Part shown: positions 18,207 to 26,848 of the stretch, in pieces
Layout: every line of letters begins with the position of its first letter
Numbering within the stretch: the stretch's first letter is position 1
NCBI RefSeq assembly: GCF_013426915.1
Contig: NZ_AP023181.1
Location: 124,001-188,000 of the forward strand
Direction: 5' to 3'
DNA from: Paraburkholderia sp. PGU19
GTDB lineage: Bacteria; Pseudomonadota; Gammaproteobacteria; Burkholderiales; Burkholderiaceae
Length of the DNA: 64,000 bases
Program-made: the position numbers and the translations under genes
The notes under the pieces: generated by a model
What the model saw: only the letters and a program-made list of their open reading frames with translations
The model's database searches: none
Told to the model about the DNA's origin: nothing

Positions 18207-18911
18207 TTAGAAGGTCGGTGGCGTATTGATCCACAGCACGCGGGTGATGCAATTGCCGGGATTACGGTAGCTGTGCGGCTCGGTGCTCGGAAAGTAGAAG
18301 GAATCGCCCGCCCGCAGCCGGTAGCATTCGCTGCCGAGCGTGAGTTCGAGTTCGCCTTCGAGCACGTAGCCCAGTTCTTCGCCCGCATGGCTGATCTGCT
18401 CGTCGCTGCGCGCGAGCGGTTCAAGTACATGAATATCGCCTTGCAGCAGTTGCCCGGGGCCTGCCACCACGAGCCGTTCCAGCATGATGGAGCCGCCTGC
18501 GCGGCCATGTCGACCTGTGGTTTGTTGCACGCCCGGAAAGCGCACGGAAGGACGTTCGCTGGCGCGCTGCACGGGCGTGACGTTCGCAACGGGACCGGAC
18601 ACCAATGCAGCGATGTTCGTGTCCAGCGCGAGCGCGATCCGGTGCAAGGTTGCAAGCGAGGGCGTCGCGTGGCCGCCCTCGACTTTCGACAACAGACTCT
18701 CCGAGCAGCCTGCCTGCTCCGCTAGCGCCTTCAGCGTGAGCTGCTGCACCATGCGTGCGTGCCGCAGCCGCGTGCCAAGACCTTCGGCTGCCGCGCCTTG
18801 TGCAGAATGAGTGGCGGCTGCGCGTGGCGTTTTCGCGGCGCGCCGCGGCGCGAGTGAGGACGGCCTGCGGGAAGCGCCATTGCTGGACGTGGGGGTTTTT
18901 CTGGTGGCCAC
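18207..18911 (-). CDS. XRE-family regulator with C-terminal cupin (PuuR-like)
   Basis: A 234-residue two-domain regulator. The N-terminal 45 residues are basic and low in complexity. An XRE HTH follows (LRHARMVQQLTLKALAEQAGCSESLLSKVEGG, residues about 49-80), then a cupin_2 ligand-sensing domain from about 150 to the end (SHAGEELGYVLEGELELTL, YFPSTEPHSYRNP). PuuR-type proteins repress polyamine or amino-acid catabolic operons and are released by the substrate. It lies inside the ureohydrolase operon between the DUF1989 and ureohydrolase genes, so it probably autoregulates the operon, perhaps through the palindrome at 24071-24087. Confidence 0.9.
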   Translation of the reverse strand: MATRKTPTSSNGASRRPSSLAPRRAAKTPRAAATHSAQGAAAEGLGTRLRHARMVQQLTLKALAEQAGCSESLLSKVEGGHATPSLATLHRIALALDTNIAALVSGPVANVTPVQRASERPSVRFPGVQQTTGRHGRAGGSIMLERLVVAGPGQLLQGDIHVLEPLARSDEQISHAGEELGYVLEGELELTLGSECYRLRAGDSFYFPSTEPHSYRNPGNCITRVLWINTPPTF

Positions 18912-18956
18912 CGTATGCGTTCTGTCGATCAGCGTAAAAAAACGGCGTGGCGAGTA

Positions 18957-19673
18957 TCAGGCGAGAACCGTGAACTCGACTTCGACCGGGTTGAGTGCGT
19001 TGATGGGAATGATATCCTGCGGACACGCCGACATCACGACGATGCAATCCATCGCGGCCTTGATGTCCACATGGTCGCCCGCTTTCGACACGGGAGGCAG
19101 CCAGTCGATCGTGTAATCCGGCTTGACGGGGATGTTCATCCACAGGTTGAACGGCTGCGGCACTTCCCGCGTGCGCAGGCCGATCGCCTTCAGCGCCAGC
19201 CGCAGATTGTCCGCGCAGTTGTCGTGATAGCTCTCCACTCCCAGATTCTTGTAGCGATACAGGTCGCAGGCCGCGATCAGCGTGTCGTGCACGCCCGGCG
19301 ATGTATCGGCGACCAGTTCGGCGATCGGACGGCGATGATTCGTCATGAGCGGGTCGCCCGGCTGCGGAATGATCTTGTCGATAAACGCGCGCGTGTGTTC
19401 GAACGAGAGGAATTCGTTCAGGTGCGTGGCATTGAAGATCCACGTATCGCAGACCTGGGTGCCGTGCGGGTTCGAGATACGGATGGTTTGCCCCGCCTTG
19501 ACACGCACGGCGCGGCCGCTGCGCGCGGGCACCGTATAGGTCTTACCGGGCTCGGGCGTGCCGTCGGCGGAAATCGGTTCGTGCAAGGTGGCGTTCTGGC
19601 CGAGTTCCGTGCCGTTGTCGTCACTCGGGTGGGCATGCGTGTGCGTATGCGTGTGGGTGGCGGTCGTGCTCAT
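18957..19673 (-). CDS. DUF1989 (urea carboxylase-associated) family protein
   Basis: A 238-residue DUF1989 protein. Family features are the core YTVPARSGRAVRVKAGQTIRI, the THLNEFLSFEHTRAF segment, and cysteines in VESYHDNCADNL and VVMSACPQDI. Family members sit beside urea carboxylase, and two of them (CgdA and CgdB) form a carboxyguanidine deiminase. Here only one copy occurs and no urea carboxylase is in view, so it may act on a different guanidino or carbamoyl intermediate. The first 15 residues contain a repeated His-Thr run (HTHTHTHAH), an unusual possible metal-binding tail. It sits 12 bp after the M20 hydrolase gene in the operon. Confidence 0.87.
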   Translation of the reverse strand: MSTTATHTHTHTHAHPSDDNGTELGQNATLHEPISADGTPEPGKTYTVPARSGRAVRVKAGQTIRISNPHGTQVCDTWIFNATHLNEFLSFEHTRAFIDKIIPQPGDPLMTNHRRPIAELVADTSPGVHDTLIAACDLYRYKNLGVESYHDNCADNLRLALKAIGLRTREVPQPFNLWMNIPVKPDYTIDWLPPVSKAGDHVDIKAAMDCIVVMSACPQDIIPINALNPVEVEFTVLA

Positions 19674-19685
19674 CTGGGTTCCTTG

Positions 19686-20951
19686 TCAGTCGTTGCAAAG
19701 CGTGGTGAGGGTGTGCGCGAGCGCGCGTGCGCCCAGCACGAGGTGTCGGGCTTCCGTGGCTTCAGCCGGGTTGTGGCTGATGCCGCCCCGGCTCGGCACG
19801 AACAGCATCGCCGTTGGGCAGTGCTGCGCGAGATACATCGCGTCGTGAAAGGCGCCCGACGTGAGGCGCAGCGCAGGCGCGTCGAGCGCGTGGCAGGCAG
19901 CGTCGAGCCGCGCGAGTACCGACGCGTCGAAACGCACTGGCGCGTGAGTGAAAAGCGGCGCGATGCGCGCGCCGTGGCGTCTGGCGCAAGCCGATACCTG
20001 CTCGTCGAACGCATCCAGCACGTGGGCGTCGGGGTGACGGAAATCGACGGAGAAGGTCACGTCGGATGGAATCGTGTTGATCGAATTCGGCGTTACGCTC
20101 CAGCGGCCGAACGTGATGCGCGTGTGCTCGCCGCCCAATGACGTGGCTATTTCTTCGAGCGAAGCGCGCAGCGCGACGGCGAGCGTCATCGCGTCGCGGC
20201 GCATCGGCATTGGCGTGGTGCCGGCGTGCGCAGCCACACCTTCGCAGTGAAATTCATACCAGCGCACGCCCTGAATGCCCGTGACGACGCCGAGCGGCAC
20301 GTCGGCACTCTCCAGTTGCGGACCTTGCTCGATATGCAACTCGACGAACGCATACGCAGGCGGCGCGTCGCCGCGTGACGGCAGGTCGGGTAAGGCGCGC
20401 CGATAGCTCTCCAGCGCGGCGCGCAATGTGACGCCGTCGGCGTCGGCGGCGTCCAGGTAGGCGGGCATGCGCGACGGCTCGACGAATGCGCTCGATCCCA
20501 TTGCGCCGGGCGCGAAGCGCGTGCCTTCTTCGTTGGTCCAGATCGCGACTTCGAGTGGCCGGCGCGTACGGATGCCCGCATCGTTGAGCGCGGCGATGCA
20601 TTCGAGCCCGGCGAGCAGGCCGTAGCAGCCGTCGAGCTTGCCGCCCGACGGTTGCGTGTCGATGTGGCTGCCCGTCATCACGGGCGACGCAGCGTCGATG
20701 CCGGGCCGGCGGATGAACAGGTTCGCGCATGCGTCGGTGGAGACGGTGCAGCCCAACGCGTGCGCACGTGCGACTAGATGACGGCGCGCGTCCAGATCCG
20801 TTGCGCCAAGGGCGGGGCGGTTCACGCCGCCATCGGACGGTGCCCCGAATGCCGCGAGTGCTTCGATCGATGCAAGCAGGCGTGTCTCGTCGACACTTTG
20901 CGCGGCACGCCGTGCAGCGTCATCGTGTGCAGGTTGACCGGCCCTCATCAT
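19686..20951 (-). CDS. M20-family Zn-dependent amidohydrolase (hydantoinase/carbamoylase type)
   Basis: A 421-residue M20 enzyme of the N-carbamoyl-L-amino-acid hydrolase and allantoate amidohydrolase branch. Metal ligands are visible in TGSHIDTQPSGGKLDG (His96, Asp107), TNEEGTRF (Glu141/142), VELHIEQGP and SGAFHDAMYLA. Such enzymes remove a carbamoyl group from an N-carbamoyl or ureido acid, releasing ammonia and carbon dioxide. Its start (MM at 20951 or 20948) overlaps the ABC ATPase stop. Occurrence with a ureohydrolase and DUF1989 protein suggests that the operon dismantles a compound with guanidino or ureido groups. Confidence 0.88.
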   Translation of the reverse strand: MMRAGQPAHDDAARRAAQSVDETRLLASIEALAAFGAPSDGGVNRPALGATDLDARRHLVARAHALGCTVSTDACANLFIRRPGIDAASPVMTGSHIDTQPSGGKLDGCYGLLAGLECIAALNDAGIRTRRPLEVAIWTNEEGTRFAPGAMGSSAFVEPSRMPAYLDAADADGVTLRAALESYRRALPDLPSRGDAPPAYAFVELHIEQGPQLESADVPLGVVTGIQGVRWYEFHCEGVAAHAGTTPMPMRRDAMTLAVALRASLEEIATSLGGEHTRITFGRWSVTPNSINTIPSDVTFSVDFRHPDAHVLDAFDEQVSACARRHGARIAPLFTHAPVRFDASVLARLDAACHALDAPALRLTSGAFHDAMYLAQHCPTAMLFVPSRGGISHNPAEATEARHLVLGARALAHTLTTLCND

Positions 20952-21790
20952 GACGACGCTCCCGATGTTTGCACCACGCTGTCAGCCCTTCCTGCCGATG
21001 CGCTAAAGCTCAGGCTGCGATCGAACCACGGCTTGAGAAACTGCTGAAGACGCGGCGTGCGCGAGTTGCCGAAGAGCTGTACAGGCGGCCCCGACTCGAC
21101 GATCTGACCGGCTTCCATGAACATGACCTTGTCGGAAATCTTCGCGGCGAAACTCATTTCGTGTGTGACCATGACCATCGTCATGCCGTCCTGTGCGAGT
21201 GAACGGATCACGTTCAGCACTTCTTCGACGAGTTCGGGATCGAGCGCCGAAGTCGGTTCGTCGAGCAACATCACTTCCGGCTCGATGGCAAGCGCACGCG
21301 CGATGCCGACGCGCTGCTGTTGTCCGCCGCTCAACCGCGCGGGATAGACGTCCGCCTTGTGCTGCAGGCCGACGCGAGCGAGCGCCGCTTGCGCCTTGGC
21401 GCGCGCGTCCGCGCGGCGCATCTTTTTGGACAGCACGAGCGGCGCGGCGACGTTGTCGAGTACGCTCATGTGCGGCCACAGATTGAACTGCTGAAACACC
21501 ATCGACACCGGGCGCCGCACCTCCGCGACGCTCGCCTCGCTGTCGCGATCGCGCGGCGTGCGGCCAGCGGAGCGATAGCCGAGCAGTTGCCCTTTGATCC
21601 AGACTTCGCCTTCGTCGTAGGGTTCGAGGAAGTTCATGCAGCGCAGCGCCGTCGTCTTGCCCGAGCCGGACGGCCCGATCAGCGTGACGATCTCGCCGCG
21701 CATCACGTCGAGGTCGATGCCCTTGAGCACGCGGGTTGCGCCGTACGACTTGCCGACGGCGCGCAGCTTGAGTATGGGTTGAGCGCTCAT
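20948..21790 (-). CDS. Polar amino-acid ABC transporter ATP-binding protein
   Basis: A 280-residue ABC ATPase of the GlnQ/HisP group. Walker A is GPSGSGKTT near residue 40, the Q-loop VFQQFNLWPHMSV, the signature [15 protein letters not shown], Walker [17 protein letters not shown], and the switch histidine MVTHEMSFA. The C-terminus is about 30 residues longer than usual. It powers import of the ligand bound by the product at 23161-24018. Start and stop both overlap neighbouring genes by four bases. Confidence 0.93.
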   Translation of the reverse strand: MSAQPILKLRAVGKSYGATRVLKGIDLDVMRGEIVTLIGPSGSGKTTALRCMNFLEPYDEGEVWIKGQLLGYRSAGRTPRDRDSEASVAEVRRPVSMVFQQFNLWPHMSVLDNVAAPLVLSKKMRRADARAKAQAALARVGLQHKADVYPARLSGGQQQRVGIARALAIEPEVMLLDEPTSALDPELVEEVLNVIRSLAQDGMTMVMVTHEMSFAAKISDKVMFMEAGQIVESGPPVQLFGNSRTPRLQQFLKPWFDRSLSFSASAGRADSVVQTSGASS

Positions 21791-22464
21791 GTGGCTTTAT
21801 GTGTGGCTTGATTTGCGGCGTTGCGCAGAAAAGAGTTCATCGCCGTCGCGCGCTGCGCGAGCAGCGACACGGCCTGCGTGAGCAGCCAGTAGCTCACGAT
21901 CAACAGCGCATACGGACCGATGTACGTGTAAGTGGAGGCGACGATGTCGCTGGCCGTCATCGTCAGTTCGGGCACCGTGATGATGGATGCCACGGCGCTC
22001 TCCTTGATCACGAGAATGATCTGGTTCGCGAGCAGCGGCACCGCGAACTCGAGCGCCTGCGGCAGTTCGATCGCGCGGAACGCGGCCCAGCGGTTCACGC
22101 CGAACGCCTGCGCGGCCTCGATCTGACCACGCGGCACGCTGGCCCATGCAGCGCGAAAAATCTCCGCGAAATACGCGCTCGCATAGATCGCGAGCGACAC
22201 GACCGTTGCTTGCACGGCCGTCATCGTGATACCGAAAACGGGCAGCCCGAAGTAGACGATCATCAGTTGCGACAGATACGGCATGCCGCGAATCAGCCAG
22301 ACGAACAGGCCGTAGGGCGCGGCAAGCACGCGGACGTAACGCAGGCGCAACGCGTTGAGCGTGAAACCGCCGGCCATGCCGAGCATAGCCGCGATCAGGC
22401 TGACTTCGAGCGTGACGAGCATCGCGTCGGCGAAGCGTGGAACGAGAGCGAGCAGGTTATCCAT
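21787..22464 (-). CDS. Polar amino-acid ABC transporter permease (first of two)
   Basis: A 225-residue permease of the HisM/GlnP family with about five helices. The EAA loop is GQIEAAQAFGVNRWAAFRAIELPQAL near residues 130-155, and the N-terminal segment LIRGMPYLSQLMIVYFGLP is typical. It forms a heterodimer with the permease at 22480-23142 and is driven by the ATPase whose gene it overlaps. Confidence 0.92.
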   Translation of the reverse strand: MDNLLALVPRFADAMLVTLEVSLIAAMLGMAGGFTLNALRLRYVRVLAAPYGLFVWLIRGMPYLSQLMIVYFGLPVFGITMTAVQATVVSLAIYASAYFAEIFRAAWASVPRGQIEAAQAFGVNRWAAFRAIELPQALEFAVPLLANQIILVIKESAVASIITVPELTMTASDIVASTYTYIGPYALLIVSYWLLTQAVSLLAQRATAMNSFLRNAANQATHKAT

Positions 22465-22479
22465 GCGAGTGATCCCCGG

Positions 22480-23142
22480 TCATGCGCGCGACGCCGCGCG
22501 GCGCTCGTAGCAATGCGCGGCGAAGGACAGCAGCGTGGTGATGGCCAGATAGAAGAGCGCGGCGCACGTGTACACCTCCAGCGGCCGGTACGTCGATGAC
22601 GACAGTTGCTGGCCGACGCGCATCAGGTCCGTGACGGATATCACCGACACCACCGCCGACGCCTTGACGATATCGATCATCTCCGACACGAGCGCAGGCA
22701 GTGTCACCCGCACCACCTGCGGCACTTCGATGTGCCACAGCACCTGACGGCGCGTCAGATTGAACGTGACGGCCGCTTCGATCTGCCCGCGTGCGATCGA
22801 GCGAAAGCCCGCGCCGAGAATCTGCGACTGATACGCGGCCGTGTTCATCGACAGCCCGATGGCCGCCGCGACGATGCCGGGCACCGCGAGCCCGAGCGCC
22901 GACGGCAGGTAATACATCACGAGCAGTTGCGCGAGCACGGGCGTGCCGCGAAACACGCTGACATAGACCCGCGCGGCGCCCGCGAGCAGCCGGCTCTCGC
23001 TTGCCGACATCGTGTAGATGAAGATGCCGGCAAAGAAGCCGCAGAACACGGCAGCCGCCGACAGCCACAGCGTCGTCAATGCGCCGTCCAGCAGTTGCGG
23101 CAGATAGCCGGCGCAGCGTGCGAGCAGATCGGGAGCGTTCAT
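22480..23142 (-). CDS. Polar amino-acid ABC transporter permease (second of two)
   Basis: A 220-residue permease of the HisQ/HisM family. The family segments are SVFRGTPVLAQLLVMYYLP and the EAA loop GQIEAAVTFNLTRRQVLWHIEVPQ. It is 15 bp upstream of the first permease and 18 bp downstream of the binding-protein gene. A longer minus-strand frame over the same DNA (22457-23218) is a shadow. Confidence 0.92.
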   Translation of the reverse strand: MNAPDLLARCAGYLPQLLDGALTTLWLSAAAVFCGFFAGIFIYTMSASESRLLAGAARVYVSVFRGTPVLAQLLVMYYLPSALGLAVPGIVAAAIGLSMNTAAYQSQILGAGFRSIARGQIEAAVTFNLTRRQVLWHIEVPQVVRVTLPALVSEMIDIVKASAVVSVISVTDLMRVGQQLSSSTYRPLEVYTCAALFYLAITTLLSFAAHCYERRAASRA

Positions 23143-23160
23143 CTATCGGATCGCGGCAAG

Positions 23161-24018
23161 TCAGATGGAGGGCGCGGGGACGGCGTCGACGGGGACGTCC
23201 ATCGTCGAGCCGAACCACTTCTCCTGCAGCTTCTTCATCGTGCCGTCGCGGTTCGCACGTGCGATGCCGTCGCTAAAGAGCTTGACGAGCGCAGCGCTGT
23301 CGCTGTCCTTGCGCGCGACCCACGCGAAGTAGCTCTTCGGCCCGATCGTCTGCGGCAGCAGCGTGAACACACCGGGACGCGATTTCATCAACGGCCCCAG
23401 GTTTGCGACCGATTGCGCGACGGCATCGAGCCGTCCCACGGCGAGATCGGCATAGGCTTCGTCGAACGCAACGTACTGCTTGATCTGCTTGATGCCGGGG
23501 CCGCCAGCGTCTTTCAGTTTCTTGTCGAGCGCCTGCAATGCCTGTAGCTGCGCCGAGCCCGTCTGCGAGCCGACGATCTTGCCGTTCAGGTCGTCGGGAG
23601 ACTTGATGCTCGTGTCGCCGTTGCGCAGCAGCACGCCCGTCGTCGCGTCGGCGATGGGCAGGGTGAACGCGAAGTGGCTGACGCGGTCCTTGTTGACGGT
23701 AACGGCCGTGACGACGATATCGAAGCGCTTGGCGTCGAGTCCCGGCAGCAGTCCCTGAAACGGCAGGTCGAGTTGCTTGACCTTCACATCGGGTATCGAC
23801 TTCAGCACGTAGGCCATCAGATCCGCGTCATAACCGACGATCTTGCCGTTATCGACGTACTCGAAGGGCGCGTAACGGGCCTCCGTCGCGATGGTGATTT
23901 CCTTGTTCGTCTTGATGCGCGTCAGTAGATCGTCGGACTGCGACCAGCCCGGCGTGGCGGTGACGAGTGCGAGCGCACCGAGCAGCGAGAAGACCAGACT
24001 GCGAAGAGGCTTGTTCAT
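23161..24018 (-). CDS. Periplasmic amino-acid-type substrate-binding protein
   Basis: A 285-residue SBP_bac_3 protein. The signal peptide covers about residues 1-26 (ends TPGWSQS). The fold begins with ITIATEARYAPFEYVDNGKIVGYDADLM, and the hinge region LNGKIVGSQTGSAQLQAL is typical. It binds a small cationic or zwitterionic ligand for import. It is the first gene of the eight-gene operon, and the sensor palindrome at 24071-24087 lies about 55-70 bp before its start. The catabolic genes downstream suggest a guanidino or ureido acid as ligand. Confidence 0.92.
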   Translation of the reverse strand: MNKPLRSLVFSLLGALALVTATPGWSQSDDLLTRIKTNKEITIATEARYAPFEYVDNGKIVGYDADLMAYVLKSIPDVKVKQLDLPFQGLLPGLDAKRFDIVVTAVTVNKDRVSHFAFTLPIADATTGVLLRNGDTSIKSPDDLNGKIVGSQTGSAQLQALQALDKKLKDAGGPGIKQIKQYVAFDEAYADLAVGRLDAVAQSVANLGPLMKSRPGVFTLLPQTIGPKSYFAWVARKDSDSAALVKLFSDGIARANRDGTMKKLQEKWFGSTMDVPVDAVPAPSI

Positions 24019-24070
24019 GACGCTTCCTTGTGAAAGGCCCGTGGCCGAGTATGAAAGTGAAAAGAATGAA

Positions 24071-24087
24071 ATTCAAGTTACTTGAAT
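24071..24087. promoter_or_regulatory. Palindromic operator candidate upstream of the ureohydrolase operon
   Basis: ATTCAAGT and ACTTGAAT flank one central T, a perfect 8+1+8 palindrome. It sits 53-69 bp upstream of the first gene of the minus-strand operon, where a promoter is expected. The operon encodes an XRE-cupin regulator of the kind that binds such short symmetric sites, so this is the best operator candidate. Binding is inferred. Confidence 0.55.
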
Positions 24088-24408
24088 GAGGTTCAATAAG
24101 CATGAGGCGTGCCATGCGAGACGGCCTTGTCGCGCAGGGAAGCCGGCGCGCGAGATGCACCGGCGCGGGGAGTTTTTGGCGCCGCCGAGGTCGCGCGCGG
24201 CGCACGATGCACCGCGCTGGGGATGCCGTGCCACGCGCCGATGTCGCAATTCGTCACATCGATGTCGCGCTGGCATCACAGAAGCCATGCGGCGCCGCCG
24301 TTAGTCCTGTAGACGGCCTGCGATCGCATGGCCAGTTCCGATTCCGTTCTGACTACTGGAGAAACGCTGCGCGCGCCGCACTTTCGGCGCGCACGCTGCT
24401 TTGCGCTC
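24088..24408. other. Intergenic stretch between the ureohydrolase operon and the chemoreceptor
   Basis: About 320 bp with no supported gene. The palindrome and the probable minus-strand promoter lie at its left edge. The remainder is GC-rich and offers only shadow frames. An upstream in-frame ATG for the chemoreceptor lies at 24328. I see no RNA gene or repeat here. Confidence 0.5.
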
Positions 24409-25977
24409 ATGTTCAGAAACACCACGATTCGCGGCGGGCTCGCCGCCACCATCTCGGGTTGCACGCTGCTGTTGATGCTGGTCATCGCGGCGGCTGTGTT
24501 TGCGCTCTTCAAGAGCAACGCCGCGCTCGATGCGATGTATCGGGACGACACGGCTTCCGTCGTGCATCTGAAGACCAGCTCCGAGCGGTTGCTGGTGTTC
24601 CGCACGGGGCTCGCCGACGTCGAGCAACTGATCAGTGCGGGCAAGCCGGCTGCCGCCGAGATCAAACAGCTGCATGTGCTGCTCGCCGAGAGCAACCGCG
24701 AGCTCGATGCGTACCGTGCGCTGCACGCGCCCGAGGAGCAGGAAACGACGCTGCTCTCTGCGATGACGGACAAACGCGACCGTCTGTTGACGCAGGCCTT
24801 TTCGAAGGCCCTCAAGCAGCTCGACGAAGAAAATCTGGTCGACTTCCTGAGCACACAGCGCGAGATGCCCGTCGCGCTGTTCGACGAATACCAGAAGGCG
24901 CTCATCGCGCTGGAGGATTTTCAGGTGCAGCGCCAGCGTATGCGCTTCGATCACGCGAACGAGCGCTTTCAGATGACACTCTGGGGTTTCGGCGCGGCTG
25001 GATTGAGCGCGCTGATCGTCGGCATGCTCGCGCATCGGGGGCTGACGCGGGCGATCGTCACGCCCGTCAACGCCGCCGTCGAATACTTCGCGAGGATCGC
25101 AGCAGGCGACCTCACGGCTGTCGTCAAAACGGAGCGCCGCAATGAAATGGGTTATCTGCTCGACGCGCTGAACGACATGCAGCAAGGTCTCGTCGCCGTC
25201 GTGCGCAAGGTCAGGGCGGGGACGGACGCGATCATGCACGATGCGCGAGCAATTGCCAGCGGCAACCGCGATCTGTCGATGCGCGCCGGCGATCAGGCCG
25301 CCTCGCTCCAGCAGGCGGCCGCAAGCATGGAACAACTGACGGCCACGGTGCGGCAGAACGCCGACAATGCGCACGACGCGAGCGCGCTCGCCACCCGTGC
25401 ATCCGACATTGCGACACGCGGCGGCGAAGTGGTGCGTCAGGTCGTCGATACGATGGATGCGATTTCGGATAGCTCGGCGCGCATTGTCGGCATTGTCGGC
25501 GTGATCGAGAGCATTGCGTTCCAGACCAATATTCTTGCGCTGAACGCAGCCGTCGAAGCGGCGCGAGCGGGAGATCAGGGGCGCGGCTTCGCGGTGGTGG
25601 CCAGCGAGGTGCGGCATCTGGCGCAGCGCAGCGCGACCGCTGCAAAGGAAATCAAGGAACTGATCGGCAATTCGACGCTGAGCGTGCGTGCGGGAAGCGA
25701 ACTGGTCTTGCGCGCGGGCTCGACGATGGACGACATCCTCAAGGCCGTGCAGAGCGTGAACGCGATCATGGCGGATATCAGTCTTGCGTCGCGCGAGCAG
25801 ACGGCGGGTATCGAACTGGTCAACGCGACCGTCGTGCAGATGGAAGCGATGACGCAGAGCAACGCAACGCTGGTCGAGTCGGCGTCGACCACGGCGGCTT
25901 CGCTGGAAGCGCAAAGCGAGCATCTGCACGGCGCCGTGGCGATATTCCGTGTGAGCGGGGACGAGCGGCCCGGGTGA
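24409..25977 (+). CDS. Methyl-accepting chemotaxis protein
   Basis: A 522-residue chemoreceptor. Helix TM1 is [26 protein letters not shown] (near residues 9-33), followed by a helical periplasmic domain of about 160 residues and TM2 ([17 protein letters not shown]). A HAMP domain ([18 protein letters not shown]) and the cytoplasmic signalling domain follow; its conserved tip is [22 protein letters not shown]. It controls CheA activity in response to a periplasmic ligand. The MFRNTTIRG start matches the family; an upstream in-frame ATG at 24328 would add 27 unlikely residues. No C-terminal CheR-binding pentapeptide is visible. Its neighbour suggests, but does not prove, that it senses the substrate of the adjacent transporter. 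Confidence 0.92.
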   Translation: MFRNTTIRGGLAATISGCTLLLMLVIAAAVFALFKSNAALDAMYRDDTASVVHLKTSSERLLVFRTGLADVEQLISAGKPAAAEIKQLHVLLAESNRELDAYRALHAPEEQETTLLSAMTDKRDRLLTQAFSKALKQLDEENLVDFLSTQREMPVALFDEYQKALIALEDFQVQRQRMRFDHANERFQMTLWGFGAAGLSALIVGMLAHRGLTRAIVTPVNAAVEYFARIAAGDLTAVVKTERRNEMGYLLDALNDMQQGLVAVVRKVRAGTDAIMHDARAIASGNRDLSMRAGDQAASLQQAAASMEQLTATVRQNADNAHDASALATRASDIATRGGEVVRQVVDTMDAISDSSARIVGIVGVIESIAFQTNILALNAAVEAARAGDQGRGFAVVASEVRHLAQRSATAAKEIKELIGNSTLSVRAGSELVLRAGSTMDDILKAVQSVNAIMADISLASREQTAGIELVNATVVQMEAMTQSNATLVESASTTAASLEAQSEHLHGAVAIFRVSGDERPG

Positions 25978-26372
25978 CAGCACATGGCGCCGATGGATCT
26001 GTTGGGTTGTCTCAGGCAGGCGATCAGCGAAAGTTGGCCGCAACCCGCCATTGCGGCCGTTCCGTCGGGCCGCGTCAACGCCCACCATCGGCCGCGGAGC
26101 CTTGACTGGCGGGCCTTCAGAGGTTCGTCCACGACCTTGCAAGCACGATTGGCATAGCCCATGCGGTTGTCGCTGCGGGCGCAACGACGATCGTTGTCGC
26201 GCGATGCGTGGCGTTCTGCCGCGCGGATCGAGTCCGCGAAACCGTGTTGATCGTTTGAGCCTTCCATTGCGCGCGCAGGCGGGACCTCGCGCGCTCCATC
26301 GGATTGCACCAGGCGCGTCGCAACACATGGCTCGCGTGCATTCGATTGCTCAACGAACTCAAGGGAGTCCAC
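25978..26372. other. Intergenic stretch after the chemoreceptor
   Basis: About 395 bp in which I see no supported gene, repeat or RNA. Several frames are open on both strands, but they lack ribosome-binding sites and any recognisable protein pattern. The promoter of the small secreted protein is presumably near the right end. Confidence 0.45.
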
Positions 26373-26642
26373 ATGAATGCGAAACTGATCGGCGCGCTGT
26401 TGCTGGCGTGCGTGACATCGTTTGCCCTGCCAGCCTTCGCGGGCGATGACGGGCCCGCTTCCAGTCCTCGAACAGGCGGCGTCGTGAAAGCGTCGCACGC
26501 TGGGCACAGCGATCAAATGACTGTGCCGGACAAGGCCACGCCTGGCAATCACAGCGGCGTCGGCGGCGTTGAACCGGGGAAATCGCAGTCCGGCAAACAT
26601 GAGCAGCCCGACAGCATCGATCCGATGTATCGCGGCGGTTGA
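26373..26642 (+). CDS. Small secreted protein of unknown function
   Basis: An 89-residue protein with a clear signal peptide (MNAKLIGALLLACVTSFALPAFA, cleavage after about residue 23). The short hydrophilic mature part is rich in Gly, Pro, Ser and His and has no cysteine. AAGGGAG lies six to ten bases before the ATG. It is too small and compositionally simple to assign to a family. The longer frame from 26304 is rejected because the signal peptide would then be internal. Confidence 0.7.
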   Translation: MNAKLIGALLLACVTSFALPAFAGDDGPASSPRTGGVVKASHAGHSDQMTVPDKATPGNHSGVGGVEPGKSQSGKHEQPDSIDPMYRGG

Positions 26643-26848
26643 TTGTCCTGTACGGCCTCGCCACCTATGTCGAACCAGAGGCCGGCTTCAGGTTCGCGTC
26701 AAAATTGCCCGTCGATAAGCGTTATCGTCGCGCTATTTCACGCCAGCCGCATCCAACTGTTCGCTAAATCCGGCTAATTACAGTGTTTGCTTGTTTTTGC
26801 CCGTCCGCGCGCTTTATCCTTATCGTTTGGTAGCCGAAAGGGGACAGC

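Noticed and set aside
22457..23218. 253-residue frame over the second permease gene
   Set aside because: It is arginine-rich shadow sequence; the frame at 22480-23142 has the permease motifs.
24301..26328. 675-residue open frame antisense to the chemoreceptor
   Set aside because: It is a shadow in GC-rich DNA: extremely rich in Arg and His, no ribosome-binding site, no recognisable fold, and it exactly opposes a well-conserved gene.
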